From Bradyrhizobium sp. 139 (GTDB lineage: Bacteria > Pseudomonadota > Alphaproteobacteria > Rhizobiales > Xanthobacteraceae), in contig NZ_JADPKS010000104.1 in NCBI RefSeq assembly GCF_023074175.1, positions 1-64,000 on the forward strand: DNA of 64,000 nucleotides, read 5' to 3'. How positions within the stretch are numbered: position 1 is the first letter of the stretch; each line of letters starts with the position of its first letter. A program made the position numbers and the translations under genes. The notes under the pieces are model-generated. The model was given only the letters and a program-made list of their open reading frames with translations. It was not told the DNA's origin and searched no databases. Below, piece by piece: positions 43,632-50,946 of this stretch.

Positions 43632-44291
43632 TCAGTTCATCTTGGCCTTGCGGGCGTCGGCGATGACCTGCTCGAATTCGGTCATGCTGAGCACGCCCGG
43701 AACGCGGTACTTGCCGACGATGAAGGATGGAGTGCCGCGGAAGCCGAAAGCTTCTGCCTGCTCGTTGTTTCGCTTGAGCACGGCGTCGATGTCCTTGGCG
43801 TGGTCGGTGAGATCGCGCTTCAGGCGGTCCATGTCGACGCCGGCGGACGCGAGCAGCTCGTTGATGCGCGGCTCAGTCAGGCGCGAGCTGACACCCATCA
43901 TGGCGTCATGGGCCTGATGGTATTTGTCCTGGAATTTTGCCGCCAGCGCGATCCGCGCCGCGGTGACCGAGACCGGCCCGAGGATCGGCCAGTCCTTCAT
44001 CACCAGCCTCACCTTGCCGTCGTCCTGAACGACCTGGCGCAGCTCTGGCTCGAGCTTGCGGCAATAGGGGCAATTGTAGTCGGACCATTCGATAATGCTG
44101 ATGTTGCCGTCGGGATTACCGGCGACGGGAACATCGGGGTCTCGCAGCACCTTGGCTTCAGTCAGCACCTCGTCATCGTCGGCGGCCGCGCGCGCAGAAG
44201 TCATCCTGCCGGCCGCAAGGGCACCCGCCCCGATCAACGTCAGCGCCGCACGCCGCGTCGCCACGAGGCCCTTGTTCCCAAATCCAGCCAT
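43632..44291 (-). CDS. DsbA-family thiol:disulfide oxidoreductase
   Basis: The 219-residue protein has a signal segment after TRRAALTLIGAGALAAG (TAT-like) and a DsbA/Com1-type thioredoxin fold with CPYC in WSDYNCPYCRKLEPE. The cis-Pro region is GFRGTPSFIVG. ATG at 44291 (MAGFGNKGLV) was chosen; an upstream start at 44354 adds 21 residues. DsbB is at 49094 on the same strand, so a DsbA/DsbB pair may be present in this stretch. Confidence 0.87.
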   Translation of the reverse strand: MAGFGNKGLVATRRAALTLIGAGALAAGRMTSARAAADDDEVLTEAKVLRDPDVPVAGNPDGNISIIEWSDYNCPYCRKLEPELRQVVQDDGKVRLVMKDWPILGPVSVTAARIALAAKFQDKYHQAHDAMMGVSSRLTEPRINELLASAGVDMDRLKRDLTDHAKDIDAVLKRNNEQAEAFGFRGTPSFIVGKYRVPGVLSMTEFEQVIADARKAKMN

Positions 44292-44376
44292 ATCTCGTTC
44301 CGTTTTGGTCCCATCGCCGCAAATACGGTTCGGGACCGGAATTGTTACGCTCATATAGAGTGTCCCGGCGGCAATG

Positions 44377-45099
44377 TCATCGCAGCAGGAGCGTCACCGC
44401 CAAGGGCACCAGGAACGAGGTCACCAGAGCGTTGAGGCTCATGGCGATGCCGGAAAAGACGCCCGCGATCTCGTCGACCTGGAAGGCGCGGGCGGTACCG
44501 ATGCCGTGTGCGGCAAGACCCGCGGCAAAGCCGCGGGCACGGAAATCGGTGATACCAGTGCGGTTCATCAGCGGCGTTACGATGATCGCACCCATGATGC
44601 CCGTGAGAATGACAGCGACCGCTGTCAGCGAGGGATCGGCGTGCAGGGATTCGCTGATGCCCATGGCGACACCCGCCGTGACCGATTTCGGCGCCAGCGA
44701 CAGGACCAGGTCGCGCGGCAGGCCGGCGAGTTCTGCCAGCAGCACGACCGACACCACCGCCGTGACCGAGCCGGCGACCAGCGCCACCAGCATCGGCACG
44801 ATGGATGCGACCACGCGCGTGCGGTTCTCATAGAGCGGCACGGCGAGCGCCACGGTGGCGGGACCCAGCAGGAAGTGCACGAACTGCGCGCCGGCGAAAT
44901 AGGTCGTGTAGGAGGTGCCGGTGAGAAGCAGGAACGCGCCAATGATCCACATCGCATGCAGCACGGGATTGGCGAGCGGATGGCGCCGCGTCGCCAGCGA
45001 CACCGCATCCGTGGTCGCATAGACCAACAGCGTCACAGTCAGCCAGAGCAGCGGTGACTGCGAAAGATAGACCCAGAGCGAGAACGGATTGTCCTTCAT
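44377..45099 (-). CDS. lrgB: LrgB family membrane protein
   Basis: The 240-residue protein has several hydrophobic segments and the LrgB landmarks ALAVPLYENR, LAPKSVTAGVAMGISE and LAAHGIGTARAF. LrgAB/CidAB proteins were linked to control of murein hydrolase activity or metabolite export, depending on the organism. The start overlaps the lrgA stop (ATGA). Its 3' end lies convergent with nothing close. Confidence 0.88.
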   Translation of the reverse strand: MKDNPFSLWVYLSQSPLLWLTVTLLVYATTDAVSLATRRHPLANPVLHAMWIIGAFLLLTGTSYTTYFAGAQFVHFLLGPATVALAVPLYENRTRVVASIVPMLVALVAGSVTAVVSVVLLAELAGLPRDLVLSLAPKSVTAGVAMGISESLHADPSLTAVAVILTGIMGAIIVTPLMNRTGITDFRARGFAAGLAAHGIGTARAFQVDEIAGVFSGIAMSLNALVTSFLVPLAVTLLLR

Positions 45100-45479
45100 C
45101 GCTGGTCCTGCTGCCGGAGCAGTCGGCTGACGAGGCGAAAGGTCAGCACAGTCGCGAGCAGCGTGACCGCCACCGAGAGCGCGAGCACCAAGGTGATGGC
45201 GATGCCGTGGGATGCGAGCAGATCGAGCTTCTGCACGACGCCGACGCCGGCCGGCACGAATAGCAGCGAGAGATGCGCGAGCAGGCCCTTGCTTGCGGTC
45301 TCCACGCCGCCGTTGCGCAGCGGTCCGCGCACCAGTAGCGCGAAGCGGTCGCGGGCGAGCAGCAGGATCAGGAGCAGCAGCAGGCCGAGCACGGGTCCCG
45401 GCAGCGGCAGGCCGAGGCCGCGCACGACGGCTTCGCCGATCAATTGGCAGAGCAGGATGAGGCCGAGACTCGCGAGCAT
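45096..45479 (-). CDS. lrgA: LrgA/CidA family membrane protein
   Basis: From the ATG at 45479, the 127-residue product starts MLASLGLILLCQLIGEAVVR and has four helices. The LrgA signatures LPLPGPVLGLLLL and SLLFVPAGVGVVQ are clear. An in-frame start at 45569 adds 30 residues that would overlap the upstream thioesterase gene by 56 bases; the start is uncertain because neither has an ideal ribosome site. It pairs with lrgB. Confidence 0.85.
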   Translation of the reverse strand: MLASLGLILLCQLIGEAVVRGLGLPLPGPVLGLLLLLILLLARDRFALLVRGPLRNGGVETASKGLLAHLSLLFVPAGVGVVQKLDLLASHGIAITLVLALSVAVTLLATVLTFRLVSRLLRQQDQR

Positions 45480-45513
45480 GACGGTCGCATCAAGGAATGC
45501 ATCGGCAGGCTTG

Positions 45514-46002
45514 TCAATCGCCGCGCGATGCGTGGGACGCGCGCGGTTCGTGCGGAGCCGCAGCTCCACGCAGCATCGCCATCAGCGTCCCCGTCATGGT
45601 GGCGATCAGCGTGGGCTTGCCCTCGTGCTCGGCAAAGGCCCTGGCCTCGCAGAAGGTGAGCGTGCGACCTGGCTTGACCACCTCGGCCTTGAAAACGAAA
45701 CGCTCGCCGCGGGCGGGCGCGAGCAGCGTGGTCTTGAACTCGACGGTGAGAATATCGGCCTCGCGTGGCATCAGGGTGAAGGCGGCAACGCCGCAGGCGT
45801 TGTCGAGTCCGGCGGCAATGATGCCGGCATGAACAAAGCCGTTCTGCTGCGCGAAGGCCGGCGAATGCAGCATTGCCAGTTCGACCTCTCCCGGCGCAAG
45901 GCGGACGATCACGATGCCAAGCGTGTGCATCGCCGGCTGACTGTCGAACATGGCGACGGCCGCCGCGCGATATCCCGGGTTTTTCGGTTCGAACGCGGCC
46001 AT
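45514..46002 (-). CDS. PaaI-family hotdog thioesterase
   Basis: The 162-residue hotdog protein has the PaaI-type core QNGFVHAGIIAAGLDNACG, with HxGxxxxxxD near the active site and EFKTTLLAPARGERFVFKAEV. PaaI enzymes hydrolyse acyl-CoA thioesters. The gene starts three bases after the stop of a truncated thioesterase leader (46006-46107), with GAGG eight bases before its ATG. Confidence 0.82.
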   Translation of the reverse strand: MAAFEPKNPGYRAAAVAMFDSQPAMHTLGIVIVRLAPGEVELAMLHSPAFAQQNGFVHAGIIAAGLDNACGVAAFTLMPREADILTVEFKTTLLAPARGERFVFKAEVVKPGRTLTFCEARAFAEHEGKPTLIATMTGTLMAMLRGAAAPHEPRASHASRGD

Positions 46003-46005
46003 GGC

Positions 46006-46107
46006 TCAGACCTCGGCCGGCTCGGCGACATACCACATGATGTTCATGTAGCCGACGTGATCGTATTGCCATGGATAGACGGTGCCGCGATAGGTCGCCT
46101 CCTGCAT
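46006..46107 (-). pseudogene. Truncated acyl-CoA thioesterase N-terminus (33 codons)
   Basis: A perfect AGGAGG lies six bases before the ATG at 46107. The product, MQEATYRGTVYPWQYDHVGY followed by MNIMWYVAEP, matches the first strand and active-site Asp region (DHVGYMN) of 4-hydroxybenzoyl-CoA-type thioesterases, which are normally about 140 residues. A TGA at 46006 ends it after Val33. It therefore looks like a thioesterase whose rest was deleted. The stop is three bases before the PaaI ATG, so translation of the remnant may feed the PaaI gene. Confidence 0.72.
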
Positions 46108-46143
46108 CGCAATCCTCCTGCCGTTTTTCTGCTCTTTGATTGT

Positions 46144-46161
46144 TGATACGGTAGCGTATCA
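46144..46161. promoter_or_regulatory. TetR-type operator palindrome 1
   Basis: Perfect 7-bp arms tgatacg and cgtatca flank gtag. It lies between the truncated thioesterase leader (ATG at 46107) and the TetR gene (ATG at 46218), as expected for an autoregulating TetR-type repressor controlling the divergent operon. Confidence 0.75.
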
Positions 46162-46180
46162 GGACTCGACTGCGTTAGCA

Positions 46181-46194
46181 ATACGGCACCGTAT
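46181..46194. promoter_or_regulatory. TetR-type operator palindrome 2
   Basis: The arms atacgg and ccgtat have a two-base centre (ca). They share the core ATACGG/CGTATC with the palindrome at 46144-46161, at a centre-to-centre distance of about 35 bp. The repeat of the same motif supports binding by the adjacent regulator. Confidence 0.72.
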
Positions 46195-46217
46195 CAAGGA
46201 CCGGCGAGGCTTTCTTC

Positions 46218-46766
46218 ATGAGCGACGGCAAGGGCGATGTCTGGGTCGAGGCAGGATTTAATGAGCTCGCCCGCTCGGGGGTCGAGGGCGTGCGGGTCGA
46301 GGTGCTCGCCAAGAACCTCGGCGTCACCAAGGGGGGCTTCTACCGCCGCTTCGCCGACCGCGCCGCGCTGCTCGATGCCATGCTGGAACGCTGGCGCGAG
46401 GGACGCGCGGCGTCGATCGCGCAGCAGACGAGTCTCGACGGGCAAGCGCCTCGCGAGCGGCTGAAGGCGGTGATCCAGCTCTATTCCGAGCGGCTCAATC
46501 CGGAGGGCATCGCAATCGAGCTCGCGATCCGGCAATGGGCTCGTTCGGACGAAACCGCGGCGACGGCGGTCGCGAGCGTGGACGCGGCGCGGCTGAAGCA
46601 CGTCGCCGAGCTCTATCGCGCGACCGGCCTCGAGGCCGAGGCGGCCGAGGCGCAGGCCTTCCTGTTCTATTGCTTCATCTTCGGCCAGAGTTTGCTGTTC
46701 GTCGAGCGCGGTCCGCGCAAACGCTCGCAGCTCGTGGCGAGGTCGGCCGAGAAGCTGTTGGATTAG
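46218..46766 (+). CDS. TetR/AcrR family transcriptional regulator
   Basis: The 182-residue regulator has the helix-turn-helix VEVLAKNLGVTKGGFYRRFADRAALLDAML near its N-terminus (split here: VEVLAKNLGV and TKGGFYRRF). The C-terminal ligand-binding domain is variable. It is divergent from the thioesterase/LrgAB genes, and two matching palindromes lie in the space between. It is likely to repress them in response to an acyl-type ligand, by analogy with other TetR proteins next to thioesterases. Confidence 0.88.
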   Translation: MSDGKGDVWVEAGFNELARSGVEGVRVEVLAKNLGVTKGGFYRRFADRAALLDAMLERWREGRAASIAQQTSLDGQAPRERLKAVIQLYSERLNPEGIAIELAIRQWARSDETAATAVASVDAARLKHVAELYRATGLEAEAAEAQAFLFYCFIFGQSLLFVERGPRKRSQLVARSAEKLLD

Positions 46767-46771
46767 GCGAA

Positions 46772-46796
46772 ATGGCCGGAGCTTTGCTCCGGCCAT
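46772..46796. terminator. Hairpin between convergent TetR and secreted-protein genes
   Basis: Arms atggccggagc and gctccggccat (11 bp) flank a TTT loop. The position is six bases past the TetR stop and 16 bases before the stop of the gene at 46813. There is no strong T run, so it may be a bidirectional weak terminator. Confidence 0.65.
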
Positions 46797-46812
46797 CCTG
46801 TCAATTCGAAGC

Positions 46813-47310
46813 TCAGGCGGCGCCCTTCAGCTTCTTGTTGCACTCGCTGTAGTAGCCGCCGCCCTTCTCGATCCACTTCATACCGCCATTGCCGTTGGTG
46901 GTCTTGTTGGCGTTGTACTGGTCGACGCAGGTGTGGAGGCGCGCCTTGCCGGCGGTCTCCTTGGCGTATTTCGGGTCGACCGCGTTCGGATAGATCGCGG
47001 GACCGGCCGGCAGGGTTGGCGCCGGGGCGACAGCGGGGGCCGCCTCCTTCTTCGCCTGCTTCGGCTCGGCGGGAGCCGCGGGCGCTGCCGGAGCAGCTGC
47101 GGTCGGCGCAGCGGCGGGCGTTGCATCTGCACCGCACTGGGCCTTGCGGAAGTCATTCCACTTCATGGTGCCGAGCGAGCCGTCCTTCTTGGCGGCCTGA
47201 TATTTCGCGCTGCATTCCTGCGAGGTCAGCGCCTGTGCCGGCGCGCTCGCCACCAGCGCGGCAAATCCCGACACCGCAACAGCACACAACAATTTCGATT
47301 GAATGGTCAT
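46813..47310 (-). CDS. Secreted cysteine-containing protein with two PsiF-like repeats
   Basis: The 165-residue protein has a signal peptide (MTIQSKLLCAVAVSGFAALV, cleavage near AQA-LTS). The two repeats are C-SAKYQAAKKDG..MKWNDFRKAQC and C-VDQYNANK..GGMKW....SEC, separated by an Ala/Pro linker. The pattern resembles PsiF repeats, also in the divergent gene at 47511. Function is unknown; PsiF in enteric bacteria is a phosphate-starvation-induced protein. Confidence 0.72.
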   Translation of the reverse strand: MTIQSKLLCAVAVSGFAALVASAPAQALTSQECSAKYQAAKKDGSLGTMKWNDFRKAQCGADATPAAAPTAAAPAAPAAPAEPKQAKKEAAPAVAPAPTLPAGPAIYPNAVDPKYAKETAGKARLHTCVDQYNANKTTNGNGGMKWIEKGGGYYSECNKKLKGAA

Positions 47311-47510
47311 CTTGGATCCTCCTCCTTGGTCTGTCCCGACGGAAGTGAAACGAGGATTGCTATCCTAGCGTGCTCGCGGCTTCCGACAAGGAGCGATGGC
47401 GTTCGCAGCGAAAATATAGTCATCCGGCCGTTCGCATTATTCATGTCGCGTTCAGCAACGCGAGCCGACCTTCGCGCCCTTCACAATTCTCGCAAGAAGA
47501 GTGCAACATC

Positions 47511-47795
47511 ATGACCCTCGCGTCCCGCCTCGCCGCCGTCGCCCTCGCCTCCCTGCTCGCAACCGGCCCCGCTTTCGCCCAGACCGCTGCACCGGCTCCC
47601 AAGGCCGATACCAAGACCACAACCGCCGCCCCCACGGACAAGAAGGCGCCGAAGGAGCACTCGGCCGAGTCGCTCGAATGCTCCAAGCAGGCCGACGCCA
47701 AGGGCCTGCACGGCAAGGAGCGCAAGAAATTCCGCTCCGAGTGCATCAAGACCGCGAAGGCCGGCACTGCCGCTCCCGCCGCAGACAAGAAGTAA
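47511..47795 (+). CDS. PsiF-repeat secreted protein
   Basis: The 94-residue protein has a signal peptide (MTLASRLAAVALASLLATGP, cleavage after AFAQ) and one PsiF repeat (ECSKQADAKGLHGKERKKF, then RSEC). It is divergent from the two-repeat gene at 46813-47310. The ATG at 47511 was chosen; longer upstream reading lacks signal character. No phosphate-box was identified. Confidence 0.78.
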   Translation: MTLASRLAAVALASLLATGPAFAQTAAPAPKADTKTTTAAPTDKKAPKEHSAESLECSKQADAKGLHGKERKKFRSECIKTAKAGTAAPAADKK

Positions 47796-47895
47796 ATCCG
47801 TCACGATCCTCCTCTCGGCCTCGGCGCGAGGCGCGCGCATTGCGGCATGACGTGGCCGCAATTGTGCGCCTCTCGCTGATTTGCGATAAGGTGGC

Positions 47896-48981
47896 GTGAA
47901 GCAAATCACCACCTCCCTGCCGTTCGAACGGCCAAGCCGTGCCACGATCCTGAGCACGGTGGAGACGCTTGTCATCGGTACCGCCGGAGGCCTCGTGTTT
48001 CTGGTCGCCGGACTTCCCGGCGGACTGATCTCGGGCTCGATGATCGCGGTCGGGATCGCCGCGATCGCCGGCCGCCAGCTGGCGTTGCCGCCGATCCTGA
48101 CCCAGACCGTGCTGGTGCTGCTCGGCATCTCACTGGGCTCGGTCGTCTCGCGCCATCTGCTTCAACAGGTCGGCGCCTATCCTCTCACCATCGGGCTGCT
48201 TGCGCTCGCCACCTTCTGCTCGACCTTCGGCTCGAGCTATTACCTCCAGCGCATCCATGGCTGGGACCGCACCTCGGCCTTCCTCGCCGGCAGCCCCGGC
48301 GCACTGTCGCAAATCACGATTTTGGCGGTCGAGCGCGGCGCCGACCTGCCCGGCATCGCGGTGGTGCAGACCATGCGCGTCATCATCCTCACCGCGGCGC
48401 TGCCGATGGTGCTGGCACTGGCCGGTGTCGCGCCGTCCGCCGCGCCGTCGCTGACCGCGACGATCGCCTCGCCGCTTGACCTCGTCGAACTGGTCGCGGC
48501 CTCGCTGGCCGCGGCGCTGCTCTTGCGGCTGGTCAGATTTCCGGCGAGCTGGATGTTCGGCGCGATGATCGCCTCCAGCGTGCTGCATGGCGCAGGCTGG
48601 GTCGAGGGTGGCCTGCCGAACTGGGGACGCGGCGTGGCGCTGATCGGCATCGGCGCACTAATCGGCAGCCGTTTCGCGCGGATGCGGATCAAGACGCTCG
48701 CCGGCCACATTAATGCGGCGCTGGGCTCATTTGCCGTGGCGATCGGCGTCTCCGCCGTCTTCGTCGGCATCGTCGCGCTCACCACGCAGGTGAAATTCTC
48801 GGACGTCGTCGTCGCCTTTGCGCCGGGCGCAATGGACGCGATGCTGGCGCTGGCGCTGACGCTGCACATCGACCCGATCTTCGTCGGCGCCCATCATCTG
48901 TCGCGCTTCGTATTCGTGACGATCGCGACCCCGGGCATCGTGCATTTGTTCGGGCGCACGCAGGACGATGTGGATGATTGA
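47896..48981 (+). CDS. AbrB-family (PF05145) integral membrane protein
   Basis: The 361-residue protein has about ten helices and an internal duplication: GGLISGSMIAVGIAAIAG and PASWMFGAMIASSVLHGAG resemble each other. The family is widely mis-annotated as ammonia monooxygenase or AbrB regulator; it has neither the Cu centre nor a DNA-binding fold here. It starts with a GTG at 47896. Transport or regulatory function is unknown. Confidence 0.8.
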   Translation: MKQITTSLPFERPSRATILSTVETLVIGTAGGLVFLVAGLPGGLISGSMIAVGIAAIAGRQLALPPILTQTVLVLLGISLGSVVSRHLLQQVGAYPLTIGLLALATFCSTFGSSYYLQRIHGWDRTSAFLAGSPGALSQITILAVERGADLPGIAVVQTMRVIILTAALPMVLALAGVAPSAAPSLTATIASPLDLVELVAASLAAALLLRLVRFPASWMFGAMIASSVLHGAGWVEGGLPNWGRGVALIGIGALIGSRFARMRIKTLAGHINAALGSFAVAIGVSAVFVGIVALTTQVKFSDVVVAFAPGAMDAMLALALTLHIDPIFVGAHHLSRFVFVTIATPGIVHLFGRTQDDVDD

Positions 48982-48996
48982 TGGGATGCAGCTCTC

Positions 48997-49088
48997 GTAG
49001 GGTGGGCAAAGGCGCGTTCGCGCCGTGCCCACCATGCATCCGCAGTATTGCTGGAATTGGTGGGCACGCTTCGCCTTGCCCACCCTAC
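48997..49088. repeat. Intergenic palindromic repeat, family B, copy 2
   Basis: It begins gtagggtgggcaaaggcg and ends cgccttgcccaccctac, an exact long inverse, with inner arms gccgtgcccacca and tggtgggcacgc. The same design as at 15933-16023. It sits between the convergent AbrB-family gene and dsbB. Confidence 0.82.
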
Positions 49089-49093
49089 GGCAG

Positions 49094-49636
49094 CTACGAG
49101 CGCTTCGCCGTCGTCACAAATCCCCACGCGGCGATCGCGGCCATGAGCAGCGAGATCAGCACGTTGTAGCCGGCGAGCGAGAGACCGAGGAAGCGCCATT
49201 GCACCTCGTCGCAGCGGACCACCTTCACGGTGTCGAGCCGCGACAGCAGATCAGTGGCGTTGCCGAGATTGACCACGGGGCCGGAGCAATCGGTCGGCCC
49301 CTTCCAGAATCCCCATTCGACGCCGGAGTGATAGGTGCCGAGCCCGGCATTGGCGAGCGTCAGCAGCGCGATGATCGCAAGCCCGGCGAGCAGCAACGGC
49401 CGCGGCGCGCCGCCTCTCGCCGCAAGGGCCGTGAGCGCGCCGAGCGGGATCGCGACATAATAGGCGTAGCGCTGCTCCAGGCAGAGCGGACAGGGCAGGA
49501 TCTCGAGCACGAGTTGGAAGAACCAGGCACCTGCGATCGTCACTGCGGCGATCAGCGCGACCGCGAGCGAGGCGGTCAGCGCGGGGCCGCTCGCAGCCGG
49601 CCTGAACGCAGGTGTTGCGGCACTCTGGGTCGTCAC
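49094..49636 (-). CDS. Disulfide bond formation protein DsbB-like
   Basis: The 180-residue protein has four membrane helices and the DsbB pair CPLC (Cys49, Cys52) in LPCPLCLEQRYAYY. The second periplasmic loop contains further Cys in TDCSGPV and VRCDEVQW. It passes electrons from DsbA to quinone. The DsbA-like gene lies at 43632, not in the same operon. Confidence 0.88.
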   Translation of the reverse strand: MTTQSAATPAFRPAASGPALTASLAVALIAAVTIAGAWFFQLVLEILPCPLCLEQRYAYYVAIPLGALTALAARGGAPRPLLLAGLAIIALLTLANAGLGTYHSGVEWGFWKGPTDCSGPVVNLGNATDLLSRLDTVKVVRCDEVQWRFLGLSLAGYNVLISLLMAAIAAWGFVTTAKRS

Positions 49637-49795
49637 GGCAGCCTCTTTCGGATGGGACGTGGCCTTAAGGCTCTAGCGCCGGCCCATGCGGCTGTCGAGA
49701 ACGGCTGACATCACTTTGGCGCGGGTTGACCCCGCATTGTCCATGGCTATAGTCCGCCGGCTTCGCGACGCCGTCCGTTTGAGGGCCGACCGAGG

Positions 49796-49880
49796 GCCCC
49801 TGTGGCGGAACTGGTAGACGCGCTCGACTCAAAATCGAGTTCCGCAAGGAGTGCTGGTTCGATTCCGGCCAGGGGCACCA
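49796..49880 (+). tRNA. tRNA-Leu (anticodon CAA)
   Basis: Acceptor stem GCCCCTG pairs with CAGGGGC. The D arm (GGCGGAACTGGTAGACGC), an anticodon stem CTCGA/TCGAG with loop CTCAAAA giving CAA, a long variable arm (TTCCGCAAGGAGTGC) and T loop GGTTCGATTCC are all in order. CCA is encoded (49878-49880). The long variable arm and CAA anticodon define tRNA-Leu reading UUG. There is no integrase or duplicated 3' end nearby. Confidence 0.95.
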
Positions 49881-50052
49881 AGCTTCGCGAGCTACGGCTC
49901 GGCAAGCCAGGCACGATCCGAGCGAAGCAGCGAAAGCTGTCGCGCCGAAGCCTTGGCGAAAGCGGACCGGCTCCGCATTCTTCCCCTCTCTGGCAATCGT
50001 CACATCTCCACTGTATAAGCCGTTAGCTTCTTCACTCACCGAAGAGGCTCAA

Positions 50053-50355
50053 ATGAACGACCTGCACGCGTGGCTTTCGCAACAGCACCACGGTTTGCGG
50101 ACCTTCCGGATCTTCCAGCAAAAACTCGAGACGCTCGGCCGCGACGACCCCGCCCAGCGCGGCCTGTGCCGTTTGTTGAGCGGTCTCGTCGGCAGCTATA
50201 TCGAGACGTTCGACGAGGCCCCGCTGCCCGTCGAGGTCGCTGACGGCGCCTATCATCGCCTGATGACGCTGGTCGCAAGCCTCGATCTCAAGGGCGACTC
50301 CAGCCGGCGGCTCGCCGATATCAATCGGGTTGCGACCTGCGAACTCTGGCAATGA
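50053..50355 (+). CDS. Small hypothetical protein
   Basis: The 100-residue soluble protein (MNDLHAWLSQQHHGLRTF...) has AGAGG a few bases before the ATG and no signal, membrane segment or metal motif. It has a helical pattern (SRRLADINR at the end). It follows tRNA-Leu by about 170 bases. I do not recognise the family. Confidence 0.55.
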   Translation: MNDLHAWLSQQHHGLRTFRIFQQKLETLGRDDPAQRGLCRLLSGLVGSYIETFDEAPLPVEVADGAYHRLMTLVASLDLKGDSSRRLADINRVATCELWQ

Positions 50356-50515
50356 CGAACGCGTACGGCCGTACGGCTCGCATCCGCCGGCCGGAGAGAT
50401 GTCGCCGGTAGAGGGCCGCGTGCGTCCCGGCGCGAGCCTCCCGCGACGGGTTCGATTTCGCCGCGCCAGTACCTATATCCTGCAGCAACGCGTGTTGAAG
50501 CAGTGAGCAGCTTTG

Positions 50516-50749
50516 ATGGCCCGGAGACGCACGACGGTAGCGTCGGCAAACGACCTCCCCCGCTATTTCGTCTGGGTTCGGGGCCTCGAGGGCCCCGAAC
50601 CGCAGAAATGGACGGCGATGGATTTCGGCGTCGGCGGCTGGAAACGTTCGCTCGTGCTCGCCTATCTGGCGCTGCCGGAGGAAGAGCGGCATCTGTCGAT
50701 GTCGACGCTGGCGCGGCGCTATCCACCGCCACGGGTGGAGATTTCGTAG
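50516..50749 (+). CDS. Small hypothetical protein
   Basis: The 77-residue product (MARRRTTVASANDLPRYFVW...) is basic at the start and has a WTAMDFGVGGWKRSLVLAYL core. No recognised domain. It could be a small regulator or a spurious frame; the lack of a good ribosome site lowers confidence. Confidence 0.45.
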   Translation: MARRRTTVASANDLPRYFVWVRGLEGPEPQKWTAMDFGVGGWKRSLVLAYLALPEEERHLSMSTLARRYPPPRVEIS

Positions 50750-50946
50750 GGTGAGTCAGCGTAACCCAGCACGGGTCCGCATGCCTTCATCCCACGTCGT
50801 CCCGTGGCGGCGCAATGGCGCTTGCTACCTCAGCGGGATTGTGTGCAGAATGCACCTGCATTTCATGACGCGACCATTGATCGAATCCGGGGAGTGCTGC
50901 CCGGCTCCAGCCTGAAGCGCTTCACCGTCGATTGCCGGAGGGGCCC

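Noticed and set aside
47896..48981. Naming the gene as ammonia monooxygenase
   Set aside because: PF05145 membrane proteins carry this legacy label, but no AmoA features are present.
49796..50053. Possible integration site at tRNA-Leu
   Set aside because: No duplicate of the tRNA 3' end, integrase or composition change is visible on either side within the window.
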